From Planctomycetota bacterium (GTDB lineage Bacteria > Planctomycetota > UBA1135 > JACQFD01), in contig JACQFD010000022.1 of NCBI GenBank assembly GCA_016200225.1, positions 62,001-126,000 on the forward strand: 64,000 nucleotides of DNA, in the 5' to 3' direction. The translations under genes and the position numbers were made by a program. Shown piece by piece: positions 44,282 through 56,685 of the stretch (the first letter of the stretch is position 1; each line of letters starts with the position of its first letter). The notes below the pieces were generated by a model that was not told where the DNA came from, searched no databases, and worked only from the letters and a program-made list of their open reading frames with translations.

Positions 44282-46803
44282 TGCTGGCCCTATTGTTATT
44301 GTTGATGCCGTTCGCTCCGGCGCGGAACTTCGTCGTTCCGCAAGAGCCGCCGCCGATTCAAAACGTCAACCGATTTCAATCGATGGAACTCGCACATGAA
44401 GGGCAGAGCTATCGCATAGAACAGGATGAGTATATTTATATTTTTCGAAAGCCCGAAATTCGCGCTCCGGACTTGCACATTTCGGCCGAGCGCGGCGTAT
44501 TGATTTTGGACGCCAGGCTATATAAACAACAAGTACCGCAATCTGAAGAATCGCTCAAACCCGGGCCGTCGCTGCCCGCGCCAGGCGATCGCGATCTCCT
44601 CGCGGACGCCCGGCGCCGTGCCGGCGGAGCTATTGTTACAAAAGGCCCTTTGTTAAATTTACACGATGCGCCGTTTCGCGAGGCGCTTCGCGTAATGTAT
44701 CTTGAAGGCGATGTCCGCATTTTTCAAGATAATGATAAATCCCTCAGCGCGTCGGCGATGTATCTTGACCTTACGAGCGGGCGATTGGTATTGATCGACG
44801 GCCGGATGCGCTTCGACATGGAGTCGCAGGGACGCCCTATTTCGTTGTCGGTGCGCGCGAAATTGTTACGACAGGAAATCACGGGCGTTTCGCAGCTCAC
44901 CGACGCGGATCTGACGCTTTGTAACTTTGCCGTGCCGCATTATCACGTTCATGCGTCGGATCTTTCGCTCACGTCGATCAGTCCCGCGGAACTTCAAATC
45001 GACACGACGGATTCTTCATTACAATTCGAAGATACTTTTAATATTCCGCTGCCGGATTCATCGTTATATTCGACGGATTTGCGATATTTACCGCTCGAAT
45101 CCATCTCCGTCGGACACAGCCGCCGCGACGGAACATTTGTAAGAACGCGGTGGGGCCACGGGTTCAGGGATCTCGGCAAGGATTTTAATGAATCCATCGG
45201 CGTCGACGGCGAATTCCGCGGCCACTGGTCCGTCGACGTTGACATGCTCGGCGCGCGCGGGCCCGCGCTCGGCGGCACGCTCGACTACGCAACGCCCGGC
45301 CATTATCGCGGCACGACGACGTTTTTTTTATTGAATGACCACGGCAACGATCGCGGCTTCTTGAGTAATGTTTATGACGAGCGCTCGGCCAACCGCGGAC
45401 GATTTCATACAGAAAATCGAATCGTCACGGGCGACCGCTCGTGGCTCGACGTCGAGGTGTCCGCGGCAACCGACCCGCTGCTGCGTTCGGAGTTCTTTCC
45501 CGGAGAATTTAAATCCGAAAAGGAACACGAGAATCTCGTTTACTACAGAACGGCCGGCGACACTTTATCGTTTACAGGACTCGCGAAGACTCAAATCAAC
45601 GCTTTCGAGCCCATCATCGATACGGGCGTGATGCCCGGAGCGCCGTCGCCGTCCGAAACGAATGCGCTTCCGTTTGTCGACGGGCGCTTCTATCCGGCTT
45701 CCATTTTGGAATTGCCGATCCCCGGCGGCATTTCAGGTTCGGCCGCCGAGCGCGGAATGGATTTGATATATCGCGCGCGCGCCGACGCGGGCTACCTCGA
45801 GCGCCACTACGGCGAAGGCGATATTTCATCGAGTTTCACGGGACCGCCGCCGCTCAATCCGCTCGATCAACGCGCTTTCCGATTTGATACAGTTCATGAA
45901 TTGTCGACGCCGTTTTCGTTAGCGTACGCGAAATTGATACCTTATTTTGAAGTTCGCGAAACGCTTGCGGATCGTAGCATTCCAAAGTCCAGCGTCGCGT
46001 CGGGACTCGGCGTTTCGGAAGATAATTTAAGTCGATTGCTGCTCACGGCGGGCGCGCGCGTTGGTTCCCATCTCGAACATGATTACGGTCTGGTCCGTCA
46101 TTTGTTCGATTTGCGCGCGGATTATCGCAATCAATTCGAATCGACGGAGGATGGAAACCGATTTATTAAATTCGACAGCGTCGATCCGCTCGATATTCAA
46201 AAACGCGTCGATCTCGAAATGCAAAATCGCCTTTCGACGCGCGATTCGATCACTGGGACGCGCTGGACGTTCGCGGATTGGAGAATTTTTGCGCCCTACT
46301 ATCCCGAGCCCGGCCGCGACAACGGCGGACGGACGTTTGGCGACGTGCGCACGGACGCTCGACTCGATTTCGGATCGCGATTCGTCATTCCGGATTTGCG
46401 CGTCCGCTCGCGCGCGCGGCTCGATCCTTATCAATTCTTTACTCAAAAAAGCGATACTACAGTTCTTGTGAGCCCGTTCGGCGCCGAAACCGACCTCTCC
46501 GTTTCCTATCGCGAATCGCACGCCGACTACCGCGCCGTCGCCATCGGTCTTTCGACACGCATCGATCGCAAGTGGGATCTCGACGTGATCGAACAATACG
46601 ATTTTGAATTCAACCGCGCACTCCAACAGAAAGTCGCGTTGCGCCGTTATGGCCACGATTTTGCGATCGAGATTTCCTTCAGTTTTGACACGAATGACAA
46701 CTCGCAGTCGATTTCGATCGCGATTCTTCCGTTGCTTGGAAGCGGCGACCGTCCCCGCGACCGTTTTTTCATTCCGGAGCCGGGGCTTCGCGGCTTTTAC
46801 TAA
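44281..46803 (+). CDS. LptD-like outer-membrane lipopolysaccharide assembly protein
   Basis: An 840-residue exported protein. The signal peptide is visible (MLALLLLLMPFAPARN). An N-terminal OstA-like jellyroll is seen near residues 30-190 (HISAERGVLILDARL, MYLEGDVRIFQDN, LSASAMYLDLTSGRLVLIDG), and the rest is a large beta-barrel pattern of alternating hydrophobic residues ending in GLRGFY, an aromatic end as in barrel proteins. This matches LptD/OstA layout, where the barrel inserts lipopolysaccharide in the outer membrane. Its ATG overlaps the previous TAA by one base. The E. coli disulfide cysteines are not visible. LptE is not in the window. Confidence 0.65.
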   Translation: MLALLLLLMPFAPARNFVVPQEPPPIQNVNRFQSMELAHEGQSYRIEQDEYIYIFRKPEIRAPDLHISAERGVLILDARLYKQQVPQSEESLKPGPSLPAPGDRDLLADARRRAGGAIVTKGPLLNLHDAPFREALRVMYLEGDVRIFQDNDKSLSASAMYLDLTSGRLVLIDGRMRFDMESQGRPISLSVRAKLLRQEITGVSQLTDADLTLCNFAVPHYHVHASDLSLTSISPAELQIDTTDSSLQFEDTFNIPLPDSSLYSTDLRYLPLESISVGHSRRDGTFVRTRWGHGFRDLGKDFNESIGVDGEFRGHWSVDVDMLGARGPALGGTLDYATPGHYRGTTTFFLLNDHGNDRGFLSNVYDERSANRGRFHTENRIVTGDRSWLDVEVSAATDPLLRSEFFPGEFKSEKEHENLVYYRTAGDTLSFTGLAKTQINAFEPIIDTGVMPGAPSPSETNALPFVDGRFYPASILELPIPGGISGSAAERGMDLIYRARADAGYLERHYGEGDISSSFTGPPPLNPLDQRAFRFDTVHELSTPFSLAYAKLIPYFEVRETLADRSIPKSSVASGLGVSEDNLSRLLLTAGARVGSHLEHDYGLVRHLFDLRADYRNQFESTEDGNRFIKFDSVDPLDIQKRVDLEMQNRLSTRDSITGTRWTFADWRIFAPYYPEPGRDNGGRTFGDVRTDARLDFGSRFVIPDLRVRSRARLDPYQFFTQKSDTTVLVSPFGAETDLSVSYRESHADYRAVAIGLSTRIDRKWDLDVIEQYDFEFNRALQQKVALRRYGHDFAIEISFSFDTNDNSQSISIAILPLLGSGDRPRDRFFIPEPGLRGFY

Positions 46804-46824
46804 TTAAACACCCACGGACGGGGC

Positions 46825-47289
46825 TTGCTACCGTACCGCGGCTCGACGATCCTCTCTTCCGTGATTCTCGCCGGCATCCTCGGATCTTTCGAACAGGACA
46901 TTCTGTTCGTGGTGATTGCGTTACTACTTTTCGGGCGGCGCCTGCCCGAAGTGGCGGGAACACTCGGTCGCAAGGTTTATCAATTTCGTCGCGGCCTCGA
47001 CGAAATGAAGTCGGAGATCTCAAAACCGATTCGCGACTCCATCGAAGCGCCGATTCGCGAGGCCGCCCAGTCGGCGCGCTCTGCTGTCGACGAAGCGCGC
47101 GCGGACGTCAACCGCACCGCCGCCGAAGCGAGACTCGACGCGCCCGCGAACGCAGGCGTAACTGTAAATTCAACAAATCCGGCATCCAGGCCGGTCGGAG
47201 AGCCGGCGCCCGCCGATGACGGCGCGCCCAAACCCCGGAGCAATCCCTTTCCGTATCCGCGGGCTCCCGGGAGCCCCGCGCAGCCGTGA
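46825..47289 (+). CDS. TatA/TatB-like twin-arginine translocase subunit
   Basis: 154 residues; TTG is the start. A single N-terminal hydrophobic helix (EQDILFVVIALLLFGRRLPE) ends in the FG-x-LP hinge and is followed by an amphipathic helix (GTLGRKVYQFRRGLDEMKSE), the arrangement of TatA/TatB. The C-terminal part, rich in Ala, Pro and Asp, is a flexible tail. TatA-type subunits oligomerise in the inner membrane to pass folded, cofactor-loaded proteins. It lies 21 bases after the LptD-like gene, so it may be co-transcribed. TatC is not in the window. It converges with gyrB, 30 bases apart. Confidence 0.8.
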   Translation: MLPYRGSTILSSVILAGILGSFEQDILFVVIALLLFGRRLPEVAGTLGRKVYQFRRGLDEMKSEISKPIRDSIEAPIREAAQSARSAVDEARADVNRTAAEARLDAPANAGVTVNSTNPASRPVGEPAPADDGAPKPRSNPFPYPRAPGSPAQP

Positions 47290-47302
47290 TCTTTCGTTGA
47301 TA

Positions 47303-50255
<2,953 letters not shown>

Positions 50256-50295
50256 TGGTGCATTCCTCCGCTCGATGATGATTCATTGACTACAA

Positions 50296-51405
50296 TTATT
50301 CATTGACGACCGGCATGACGACATATTCATGATTTTCGTTTAAATGAAATTTTCCCGGCGCCGTTCGATCGTTAAATTCAAGGCGAATCGTATCGCGCTT
50401 GCTCGCTTTCAATCCGTCGAGAACGAATTCGGGGTTGAATGCTACTTCTTCCTGCGCTCCCATGAAGTGGACCGGCATTTCGGCGCGCGCTTCGCCGCGC
50501 TGGGGAGAGGAGGTGGTTAATGTTAATGAATTACTCATGAATTTAAATCGCACGACCGGCTGTTCGGGCGGACAGAGATGCGCCACGAGCCGGATTTTCT
50601 GCGCCAGTGTCTTCGTATCGCATTCGGCGACGTTTTTCCCCTCTTTGGGCACGACGGCTTGATACCTCGGGAATTCCCCTTCGAGCAAGCGTGTCAGAAT
50701 TGTCGCCGACGAAGTTTGCAGCGACAGCCGCTCCGGCGAAACGCTTAATGTTATAACTTCCTTGATTGTCGAAAGGACGCGGATGAATTGTTGTACCGCC
50801 TTGATCGGAATTGTAATATTAATATCGCTTTTCGCGCTTTTCTCGAGAGGACCGTCGAGCGGGCATTCGACGAGCGAGAGCCTTCGCCCGTCAGTAGCAA
50901 TCATTCGAATCCGGTCCGCCGCGATTTCGGCGCGCACTCCATTCATTGCAAATCTTCCAATTTCCTTCGCGGCGCTGAACGCCGTGCGCTCGAGCATTGC
51001 CACGAGCGCCTCGCTGGATAATTGTAACTTTTGGCTTTCCGTGAAATCCGGCAGGCCCGAAAACTCGCCGACATCGGCGAGTGCGAGCTCGCATTCATCC
51101 TCTTTGCCGTAGATTCGCACAGAACTCCTCAACGCCTCCAAATTCACGGTTTCATCGCTGAGGTCGTGAACGAAATCCGCCGCTTCCCTGGCGCGCACGA
51201 GACAGGTTCCCGGCGATTCCACGGAGACTCCCTGCAACGTGTAGCGAATCGCGACTTCCAAATCCGTCGCTGTCAAAGTCAGCGATTGGCCGGATGCTTC
51301 GAAAAGAACAGTTTCGAGAACGGGCTTTGTCGTGCGCGTTGGCAACGCCGTAGCGATGGCGGAGAGAGCTTCTCGAAGAGGATCGCGGCCGCAGAAGACT
51401 TTCAT
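50296..51405 (-). CDS. dnaN: DNA polymerase III beta sliding clamp
   Basis: Ring-shaped clamp that tethers DNA polymerase III to DNA. 369 residues, the usual length. The three-domain pattern is seen: LREALSAIATALPTRTTKPV with LTATDLEVAIRY in domain 1, VAMLERTAFSAAKEIGRFAM and IRMIATDGRRLSLVEC in domain 2, and the C-terminal NENHEYVVMPVV, the conserved end of the clamp. It is followed by the DciA-like and gyrB genes and preceded by a 465-base gap and dnaA on the same strand. This is the classical replication-origin gene order. Confidence 0.96.
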   Translation of the reverse strand: MKVFCGRDPLREALSAIATALPTRTTKPVLETVLFEASGQSLTLTATDLEVAIRYTLQGVSVESPGTCLVRAREAADFVHDLSDETVNLEALRSSVRIYGKEDECELALADVGEFSGLPDFTESQKLQLSSEALVAMLERTAFSAAKEIGRFAMNGVRAEIAADRIRMIATDGRRLSLVECPLDGPLEKSAKSDINITIPIKAVQQFIRVLSTIKEVITLSVSPERLSLQTSSATILTRLLEGEFPRYQAVVPKEGKNVAECDTKTLAQKIRLVAHLCPPEQPVVRFKFMSNSLTLTTSSPQRGEARAEMPVHFMGAQEEVAFNPEFVLDGLKASKRDTIRLEFNDRTAPGKFHLNENHEYVVMPVVNE

Positions 51406-51870
51406 CGGAGTTCGCTGGAGTTGGGCGTTGGTTGAGACGGCTTCAGTTTGAGGCCTTTCGATTCATAGAAGATGATAAGAAATTTCGTCATCATCTTCTA
51501 AAGGAACTTTCGCTTGTGGATGGTTCCAATTCTAAGAATGGAAGTCGTTTCAATGAAGGAGGCTAGGATGTTAATAAAAATGCAGGAGTTTTACAATAGC
51601 CGGTGGATGACATCCGTGGAGCTGCGGGGCGATGGGGAAACCGCGTAGTGGCTTGTAAGTGCTCTGTAGGAAGGAACGGACTTGCGTGTAAGGGCTTCTG
51701 CGTAGGACGGTGGAAAAAAAAGGAGCGCCTTCACGGTTCCTGACAGGATTTCCACTGAAAGCGAAACGCGAGATGTCGGTCGAAACCATCGACAGGGACA
51801 CGAAGGGCACCGCAAAAGCCGACCACCGGCTCGGGAAAAACCGGAGCACGTTAATTAGGATCCGACAAAA
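51406..51870. other. dnaA-dnaN intergenic region, candidate replication origin
   Basis: 465 bases with no convincing gene, and the longest gap in the minus-strand replication run. Weak DnaA-box-like words are seen: TGTGGATGG (51515-51523, 7 of 9 to the reverse TTATCCACA), GGTGGAAAA (51709-51717, reverse TTTTCCACC) and ATTTCCACT (51748-51756). A perfect 11-bp inverted repeat lies at 51466-51500 and a smaller, imperfect one at about 51523-51542. It does not contain a marked A/T-rich DNA unwinding element. Position fits oriC; the boxes are too degenerate to prove it. A 92-codon frame here (51571-51849, minus) looks like chance. Confidence 0.4.
51466..51500. repeat. perfect 11-bp inverted repeat in the dnaA-dnaN gap
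   Basis: TAGAAGATGAT (51466-51476) pairs exactly with ATCATCTTCTA (51490-51500) over a 13-base loop that contains the palindrome GAAATTTC. It lacks a T-run, so it is not a typical terminator. It might be a protein site at the origin or in the dnaN leader. Confidence 0.75.
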
Positions 51871-53295
51871 CTAATTATTTCTCGGAAACGAACGGCCGAT
51901 TTCGTCGACCAGCGCGTCGACGGTTTCGCGAATCTGGTTGTTTTCTTTTAGTAAACCTTCGAGTTTGTCGATCGAATACATAACTGTCGTGTGATCGCGG
52001 CCCCCGAAATACGCGCCGATCTCTTCCAGCGAGTGTTTTGTATATTTACGCGACAAATACATCGCGACCTGCCGCGGAAACGCGATGGACTGATGGCGGC
52101 GCCGGCTTTGCAGGTCTTGAATCTTAATATGATATTTTTTCGCCACAATGGAGGCCAAATCGTCGAAACGAACGACCGTCGTCTGTTCTTTTAATAATTC
52201 CGGCATGGCACGGTGGACGAGGTCGAGCGTGATCGACTCGCGCTCGAGTCCCGCGAAGCCGACGACGCGATTGATGGCGCCTTCGAGCTCTCGAATATTA
52301 TGAGTAATGCGCTCCGCGAGGAACCGGGCGATCTCGTCTGAAATCTGTACATTCATCGTCCGCGCCTTTCGTTGCAAAATCGCGAGACGCGTTTCGAGAC
52401 AGGGTTTTTCAATTTCAGCCTCGAGGCCCCACTTGAATCGTGAAATTAAACGATCCTGAAGCGTGGGAATTTCCTGAGCCGGGCTGTCGCTCGAAAGGAC
52501 GATTTGTTTATCTTCCTGAAAGACAGCGTTAAAGGTATGGAAAAACTCCTCCTGAGTCCTCTCTTTGTTCGCGAGAAAATGAATATCGTCGACGACAAGG
52601 ACGTCCGTGCTGCGGTAACGGCGGCGGAATTCTTCGAGAGCGCCCTTCTCCAGCGCGCCGATGAAGTGGTTTGTAAATGTTTCACAGGATAAATATAAAA
52701 TTCTCGTCTTGGGACGACGTTTTAACAATTCGCCGCAGATTCCTTGCAACAAATGCGTCTTTCCGAGGCCGACCGAACCGTGAAGAAAAAGCGGATTATA
52801 AGCTTTGGACGGATTCTCCGCGACTCCCATGGCGCCCGCAAAGGCAAAACGGTTGCAGGGGCCCACTACAAAATTCTCGAATGTATAATTAGGATTTAAC
52901 GATAACTGCGGCGGCGCCACGACGGGAGGCAGCTCCCGCGCGGCGGGCGCGTGGTTTCGCGGGGCGGCCGGTATTACGACCGTCTGTTCGGGAACGCTAA
53001 TGTTGGAAAGCGCCGCGCGCTCCGGATCGATGATCAGTTGCAATCCGACCGTGTAGCCGAGTACGCCTTTTAACGAATTCAAAATGGCCGCGTTGTAGGA
53101 TTCGAGAATCCAGTTTCGATGGAATTCCGAAGGAACCGCCAATACAAAAGACTGGCCGTCGAATGAAACGGGCGCTACCCGTAAAAACCAAGTCTGCAAT
53201 TGTTCCCGGCGCAGTTTGTTTGCAAGTTCCTGAAGTGTTGCTGTCCAGATTTCATTGGCGGAGGTCGCGGGGCCTTCTGAAGCGCGGGCGGTCAT
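51871..53295 (-). CDS. dnaA: chromosomal replication initiator DnaA
   Basis: Binds DnaA boxes at oriC and opens the origin. 474 residues. The N-terminal domain I is seen about 15-90; the AAA+ domain has HGSVGLGKTHLLQGI (Walker A), DVLVVDDIHFLANK (Walker B) and LISRFKWGLEAEIEKP; the C-terminal DNA-binding domain has RQVAMYLSRKYTKHSLEEIG and the DnaA signature GGRDHTTVMYS. It precedes the candidate origin and dnaN. The 190-base gap to the cysteine desulfurase gene (53296-53485) probably contains its own promoter, as suggested by a TTGCC/TATAT-like stretch, but no element is certain. Confidence 0.97.
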   Translation of the reverse strand: MTARASEGPATSANEIWTATLQELANKLRREQLQTWFLRVAPVSFDGQSFVLAVPSEFHRNWILESYNAAILNSLKGVLGYTVGLQLIIDPERAALSNISVPEQTVVIPAAPRNHAPAARELPPVVAPPQLSLNPNYTFENFVVGPCNRFAFAGAMGVAENPSKAYNPLFLHGSVGLGKTHLLQGICGELLKRRPKTRILYLSCETFTNHFIGALEKGALEEFRRRYRSTDVLVVDDIHFLANKERTQEEFFHTFNAVFQEDKQIVLSSDSPAQEIPTLQDRLISRFKWGLEAEIEKPCLETRLAILQRKARTMNVQISDEIARFLAERITHNIRELEGAINRVVGFAGLERESITLDLVHRAMPELLKEQTTVVRFDDLASIVAKKYHIKIQDLQSRRRHQSIAFPRQVAMYLSRKYTKHSLEEIGAYFGGRDHTTVMYSIDKLEGLLKENNQIRETVDALVDEIGRSFPRNN

Positions 53296-53485
53296 GTGAT
53301 TTTTGGATCCGGAAAATTCTTGCCTAAGAACAGTCGTAACGGTTTAATCTACACTGACTTATATCTGTTAAGAAGTCGAGAAGGTGCGATTAGACTCCCT
53401 CGGACGAGATGCGGTCAAGCACCGAAAAACGCCGAAGGGAACTCCATGCGGGAGAACGGCTTGGGAAAACAGCCTTCCTTGCTGA

Positions 53486-54619
53486 TCAACGCGCGTGGAG
53501 GTTTTCCACCGCGGAACCGAGCCGGCGCACCAATTCGACGACATCTTCACGGGTTTGATTTGGCCCCATCGAAAGGCGGACTGTCGAGCGCGCATCTGAG
53601 GAGTTAAGTCCCAATGACAAAAGAACTTTCGACGGGACGACACTTCCGGATGCGCAGGCCGAACCGACCGAACAGGCCACTCCCATCAGATCGAGCGCCA
53701 CGACAAGAGCGCGGCCGTCCACGCCGGGCAACTGGACGGACACGGTGTTTGGCAACGCCTGTGCAACTGAAACGGTGAATCGGGCGCCTGGAAATTGTTG
53801 AATTAATAAATCACGAAGCAGCGGATTGAGCGTGTTCCAACGAGCAGTTGCATCGGCGAGATGTTGAACGGCAAGTTCTGTAGCAACTACAAATCCGGCG
53901 ATTCCCGGAACGTTTTCCGTTCCCGAACGCAGGCCGAATTCCTGCGAACCGCCCGCCAGAACGGGCGACAGACTCGAAATATCCTTAACAATCATCGCGC
54001 CCACGCCGCGGGGCCCGCCCACTTTGTGGCTCGAAAAAGTAGCAACGTCGGCGCCGAGTTTTTCAAACGAAAACGGGATTTTCCCGAGTGCCTGCGTCGC
54101 GTCCGTGTGCAACGGAATATTACAATTCGTCGCGATCTCCCGCACCGGTTGTATGGACCCCACTTCATTATTCGCCAGCATCAAACTTGCTACAGAAGCG
54201 CCGCGCGCCGCGGAGAGGAATTTGACGGGGTCGACGACGCCCGACGATTCCGGATCGACGCGAACGGCCTTCCAGCCGAACGATTCTAACATTTGGACGG
54301 GCGCGTCGACCGCGGGGTGTTCGATCGATCCGAGGATTATTTGTTTTACGCGCGATTGCTTCAACGCGGAGCGGGCGAGGCCAAAAATCGCCAGATGATT
54401 CCCTTCCGTCGCGCCGGAAGTAAAAACCACGCGGCCGCCGCCGGCTTCCAGCGCGTCGGCGAAGCGCTTTCTGTAGCTTTCGAGCAACTCCCGGAGTTTT
54501 CGCCCCTCCGTGTGCACGCTCGAAGGGTTTCCAACATAACGCTCGATGTCGCGAATCGTCCGCGCCGCTTCTTCACGCAACGGCGCGGAGGCATTCCAAT
54601 CGAAATAAAGGCGATTCAT
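53486..54619 (-). CDS. cysteine desulfurase (NifS/IscS-like)
   Basis: PLP-dependent enzyme that takes sulfur from cysteine for Fe-S clusters, thionucleotides or other thiols. 377 residues. Seen: N-terminal LYFDWNASAPLREEAARTI, TSGATEGNHLAIFGLA (PLP-phosphate binding), ANNEVGSIQPVREI, HTDATQALGKIPF, FSSHKVGGPRGVGAMI with the PLP lysine, and the catalytic loop Cys in GSACASGSVVPSKVLL. The short loop is like group I IscS/NifS. It follows bshA by 2 bases, so it is probably in the bacillithiol operon. No iscU is next to it. Specific acceptor unknown. Confidence 0.92.
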   Translation of the reverse strand: MNRLYFDWNASAPLREEAARTIRDIERYVGNPSSVHTEGRKLRELLESYRKRFADALEAGGGRVVFTSGATEGNHLAIFGLARSALKQSRVKQIILGSIEHPAVDAPVQMLESFGWKAVRVDPESSGVVDPVKFLSAARGASVASLMLANNEVGSIQPVREIATNCNIPLHTDATQALGKIPFSFEKLGADVATFSSHKVGGPRGVGAMIVKDISSLSPVLAGGSQEFGLRSGTENVPGIAGFVVATELAVQHLADATARWNTLNPLLRDLLIQQFPGARFTVSVAQALPNTVSVQLPGVDGRALVVALDLMGVACSVGSACASGSVVPSKVLLSLGLNSSDARSTVRLSMGPNQTREDVVELVRRLGSAVENLHAR

Positions 54620-54621
54620 TA

Positions 54622-55731
54622 CTAATTTCGCGCGGCCAGAACGCTGGCGTAGAATTGTTCATATTGTGTAACAATTCGATTTTCGGAAAATTGTTCGAGC
54701 GCGCGTTTTCTTGCGTTCACTCCGAGTCGTTCGCGAAGGCGTGGATCGCGATGGAGCATCATGAGAGAATTCGCCATCGCTTCCACGTCGCCGAGCGAAT
54801 GAAGAAAACCACAAATACCGTCCGTGACGACCTCCGGAATTCCGCCAATATTTGTAGCGACGACCGGCACGCCGCAGGCGAGCGATTCGAGCGCCGACAG
54901 GCCGAACGACTCCGAGGAGCTGGGCATCAGGAAAGCGTCGGCGTCCGCGAGTTCGAGATTCGGAACCGAAACGGCGCCAATCATATCTATTTTATCAGTT
55001 AACTTCAATTCGCGCGCGAGTTCGAGCGCCGCCGGCAGCTCGGGTCCGTCGCCGATCAATGACAATCGGGCGGGAATGCTCGCGGAGACGCGGTGGAAAA
55101 TCTTAATAACATCCAGCGGACGTTTCACTTCCCTGAAATTCGAAGCGTGCGCGATGCGGAATTCCTTCCGGGCCGGCTTCGCGATCGGCTTGAAAAAATC
55201 GCAGTCGACAAAATTAGGAATCACCGCGATGGGCTTCGCGATTCCTAACTTTTCAACCGTATCGCGTTTTAAACTATCGGAAACGGCAGTGACGCCGTCG
55301 CTTTGATTAATTCCAAAGCGGGTGACCGTGGCATAGGCCGGATCGCTGCCGACAATGGATATATCTGTTCCGTGGAGCGTCGTGACCGTGACAAACGGCG
55401 CTCCGGGGAGCATTTGTTTTGCGAGAAACGCGCTGATCGCGTGCGGCACCGCATAATGGACATGTAACACATCGAGCGGCGTCCCGTTTTCTACAATATC
55501 GACGATTTGGGAGGCCAGCGCCAGGTCGTACGGCGGATACTTAAATAATGGATAGGGCGCCACGTCGACCAGATGCAATCGAACGCCGTGCGCCGCCCTG
55601 TGCGGAGGCGCATAAGTAAACATATTCAAATGGTGGCCGCGTTCCGCGAGAGCGGCGGCGAGCTCGGTCGCGACAACGCCGGATCCCCCGAGCGTCGGAT
55701 AACAAGCAATCCCGATGTGCAGCGGTTTCAC
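54622..55731 (-). CDS. bshA: N-acetyl-alpha-D-glucosaminyl L-malate synthase BshA
   Basis: Family 4 glycosyltransferase for the first step of bacillithiol synthesis, joining UDP-N-acetylglucosamine and L-malate. 369 residues, the usual BshA length. BshA hallmarks are seen: IGIACYPTLGGSGVVATELA at the N-terminus, YPLFKYPPYDLALASQI, DVLHVHYAVPHAISAFLAKQ, VTTLHGTDISIVGSDPAY, and SNFREVKRPLDVI. The E-x7-E motif lies in SESFGLSALESLACGVP. It is preceded by parA (27-base gap) and followed by a cysteine desulfurase gene (2 bases). bshC and bshB1 lie just beyond parA, so the pathway is complete here. Confidence 0.93.
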   Translation of the reverse strand: MKPLHIGIACYPTLGGSGVVATELAAALAERGHHLNMFTYAPPHRAAHGVRLHLVDVAPYPLFKYPPYDLALASQIVDIVENGTPLDVLHVHYAVPHAISAFLAKQMLPGAPFVTVTTLHGTDISIVGSDPAYATVTRFGINQSDGVTAVSDSLKRDTVEKLGIAKPIAVIPNFVDCDFFKPIAKPARKEFRIAHASNFREVKRPLDVIKIFHRVSASIPARLSLIGDGPELPAALELARELKLTDKIDMIGAVSVPNLELADADAFLMPSSSESFGLSALESLACGVPVVATNIGGIPEVVTDGICGFLHSLGDVEAMANSLMMLHRDPRLRERLGVNARKRALEQFSENRIVTQYEQFYASVLAARN

Positions 55732-55758
55732 CGGACGATCTATAACACTACAAATATT

Positions 55759-56646
55759 TCAGGAAATATCCGAAGCGGCCGCTTCGTGCGCTTCATGCTT
55801 TTCCGAAATCGCGGTCGTTTCGCGCGCCGCCGGCGTGGCGGATTGCACCGGCGACTCCGTCGTTCCCAAGCCAAGCACCTCCTTCGCCAGCGACATGTAG
55901 TCGGCGGCGCCGTTCGATTCCGGAGCATAATCAAAAATCGATTTGCCGTGGCTCGGCGCCTCGGCGAGGCGGACGTTTTCGCGAATGACGGATTGAAAAA
56001 CGCGTTTGCCGAAAAACGACCGGAGTTCCTGCAGAACTTCTTTATTTAAATTTCTGCGCGCGTCAAAGAGTCCGGGGATGATTCCGGAGACGACGATCGC
56101 GGGATTCAGGCGCTTTCTTACTAATTCGACCAAATCTAATAATTTCGTCAAGCCCCGGAGCGCGAAAAACTCGGTTTGTACCGCAATATAAACATCCGAC
56201 GCGGCGACGAGCCCATTTACAGAAAGCAAACCGAGCGACGGCGGACAATCAATAATAACATAATCCGCGGGCTCCGGCCGGCCGACGGATACAAACGATC
56301 GAACCCAACTGTCGATCCCCTCGCGCAAGCGCTGTTCGCGGCCGATCACGGAGACGAGTTCCACTTCCGCGCCGGCGAGATCGAGATTCGCAGGAACGAT
56401 CCAAAGATTTTCCTGCGACGTTGGAAGGATGAATTCGGCGAGCGATTTTTCTTCGAGAAGAACATGATAAATCGACGGCGTCCCCTCATTCATTTCAATG
56501 CCGAGATGCACCGAAAGATTCGCTTGCGGATCGAGGTCGATGACGACGACTCGTTTTCCTAATCTTGCGAGCGCTGCGCCAAGATTGGCTGCGGTGGTCG
56601 TCTTTCCGACGCCGCCCTTCTGATTTATAATTGCAATACGTTTCAC
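55759..56646 (-). CDS. parA: ParA/Soj family chromosome-partitioning ATPase
   Basis: Walker-type ATPase that segregates chromosomes with ParB, in the cytoplasm. 295 residues, GTG start. The deviant Walker A KGGVGKTTTAANLG lies at residues 9-22, DLDPQANLSVHLGI and VIIDCPPSLGLLSVN are the other ATPase motifs, and SIFDYAPESNGAADYMSLA is near the C-terminus. A C-terminal extension of about 35 residues (Thr, Ala, Glu rich) is beyond the usual 250-260. No ParB is encoded in this window; parA is placed between bshB1 and bshA. Position near dnaA fits a chromosomal ParA. Confidence 0.92.
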   Translation of the reverse strand: MKRIAIINQKGGVGKTTTAANLGAALARLGKRVVVIDLDPQANLSVHLGIEMNEGTPSIYHVLLEEKSLAEFILPTSQENLWIVPANLDLAGAEVELVSVIGREQRLREGIDSWVRSFVSVGRPEPADYVIIDCPPSLGLLSVNGLVAASDVYIAVQTEFFALRGLTKLLDLVELVRKRLNPAIVVSGIIPGLFDARRNLNKEVLQELRSFFGKRVFQSVIRENVRLAEAPSHGKSIFDYAPESNGAADYMSLAKEVLGLGTTESPVQSATPAARETTAISEKHEAHEAAASDIS

Positions 56647-56685
56647 TGCTAAGATTCCATTTCAGTGCGGTTTATTTAACTAATT

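Noticed and set aside
46027..46656. 209-codon open frame on the minus strand inside the LptD-like gene
   Set aside because: It lies wholly antisense to a gene with signal peptide, barrel pattern and overlap-coupled neighbours; its product shows no domain pattern and is biased by the opposite frame.
51571..51849. 92-codon minus-strand frame in the dnaA-dnaN gap
   Set aside because: No ribosome site, no recognisable pattern, composition like the surrounding non-coding sequence.
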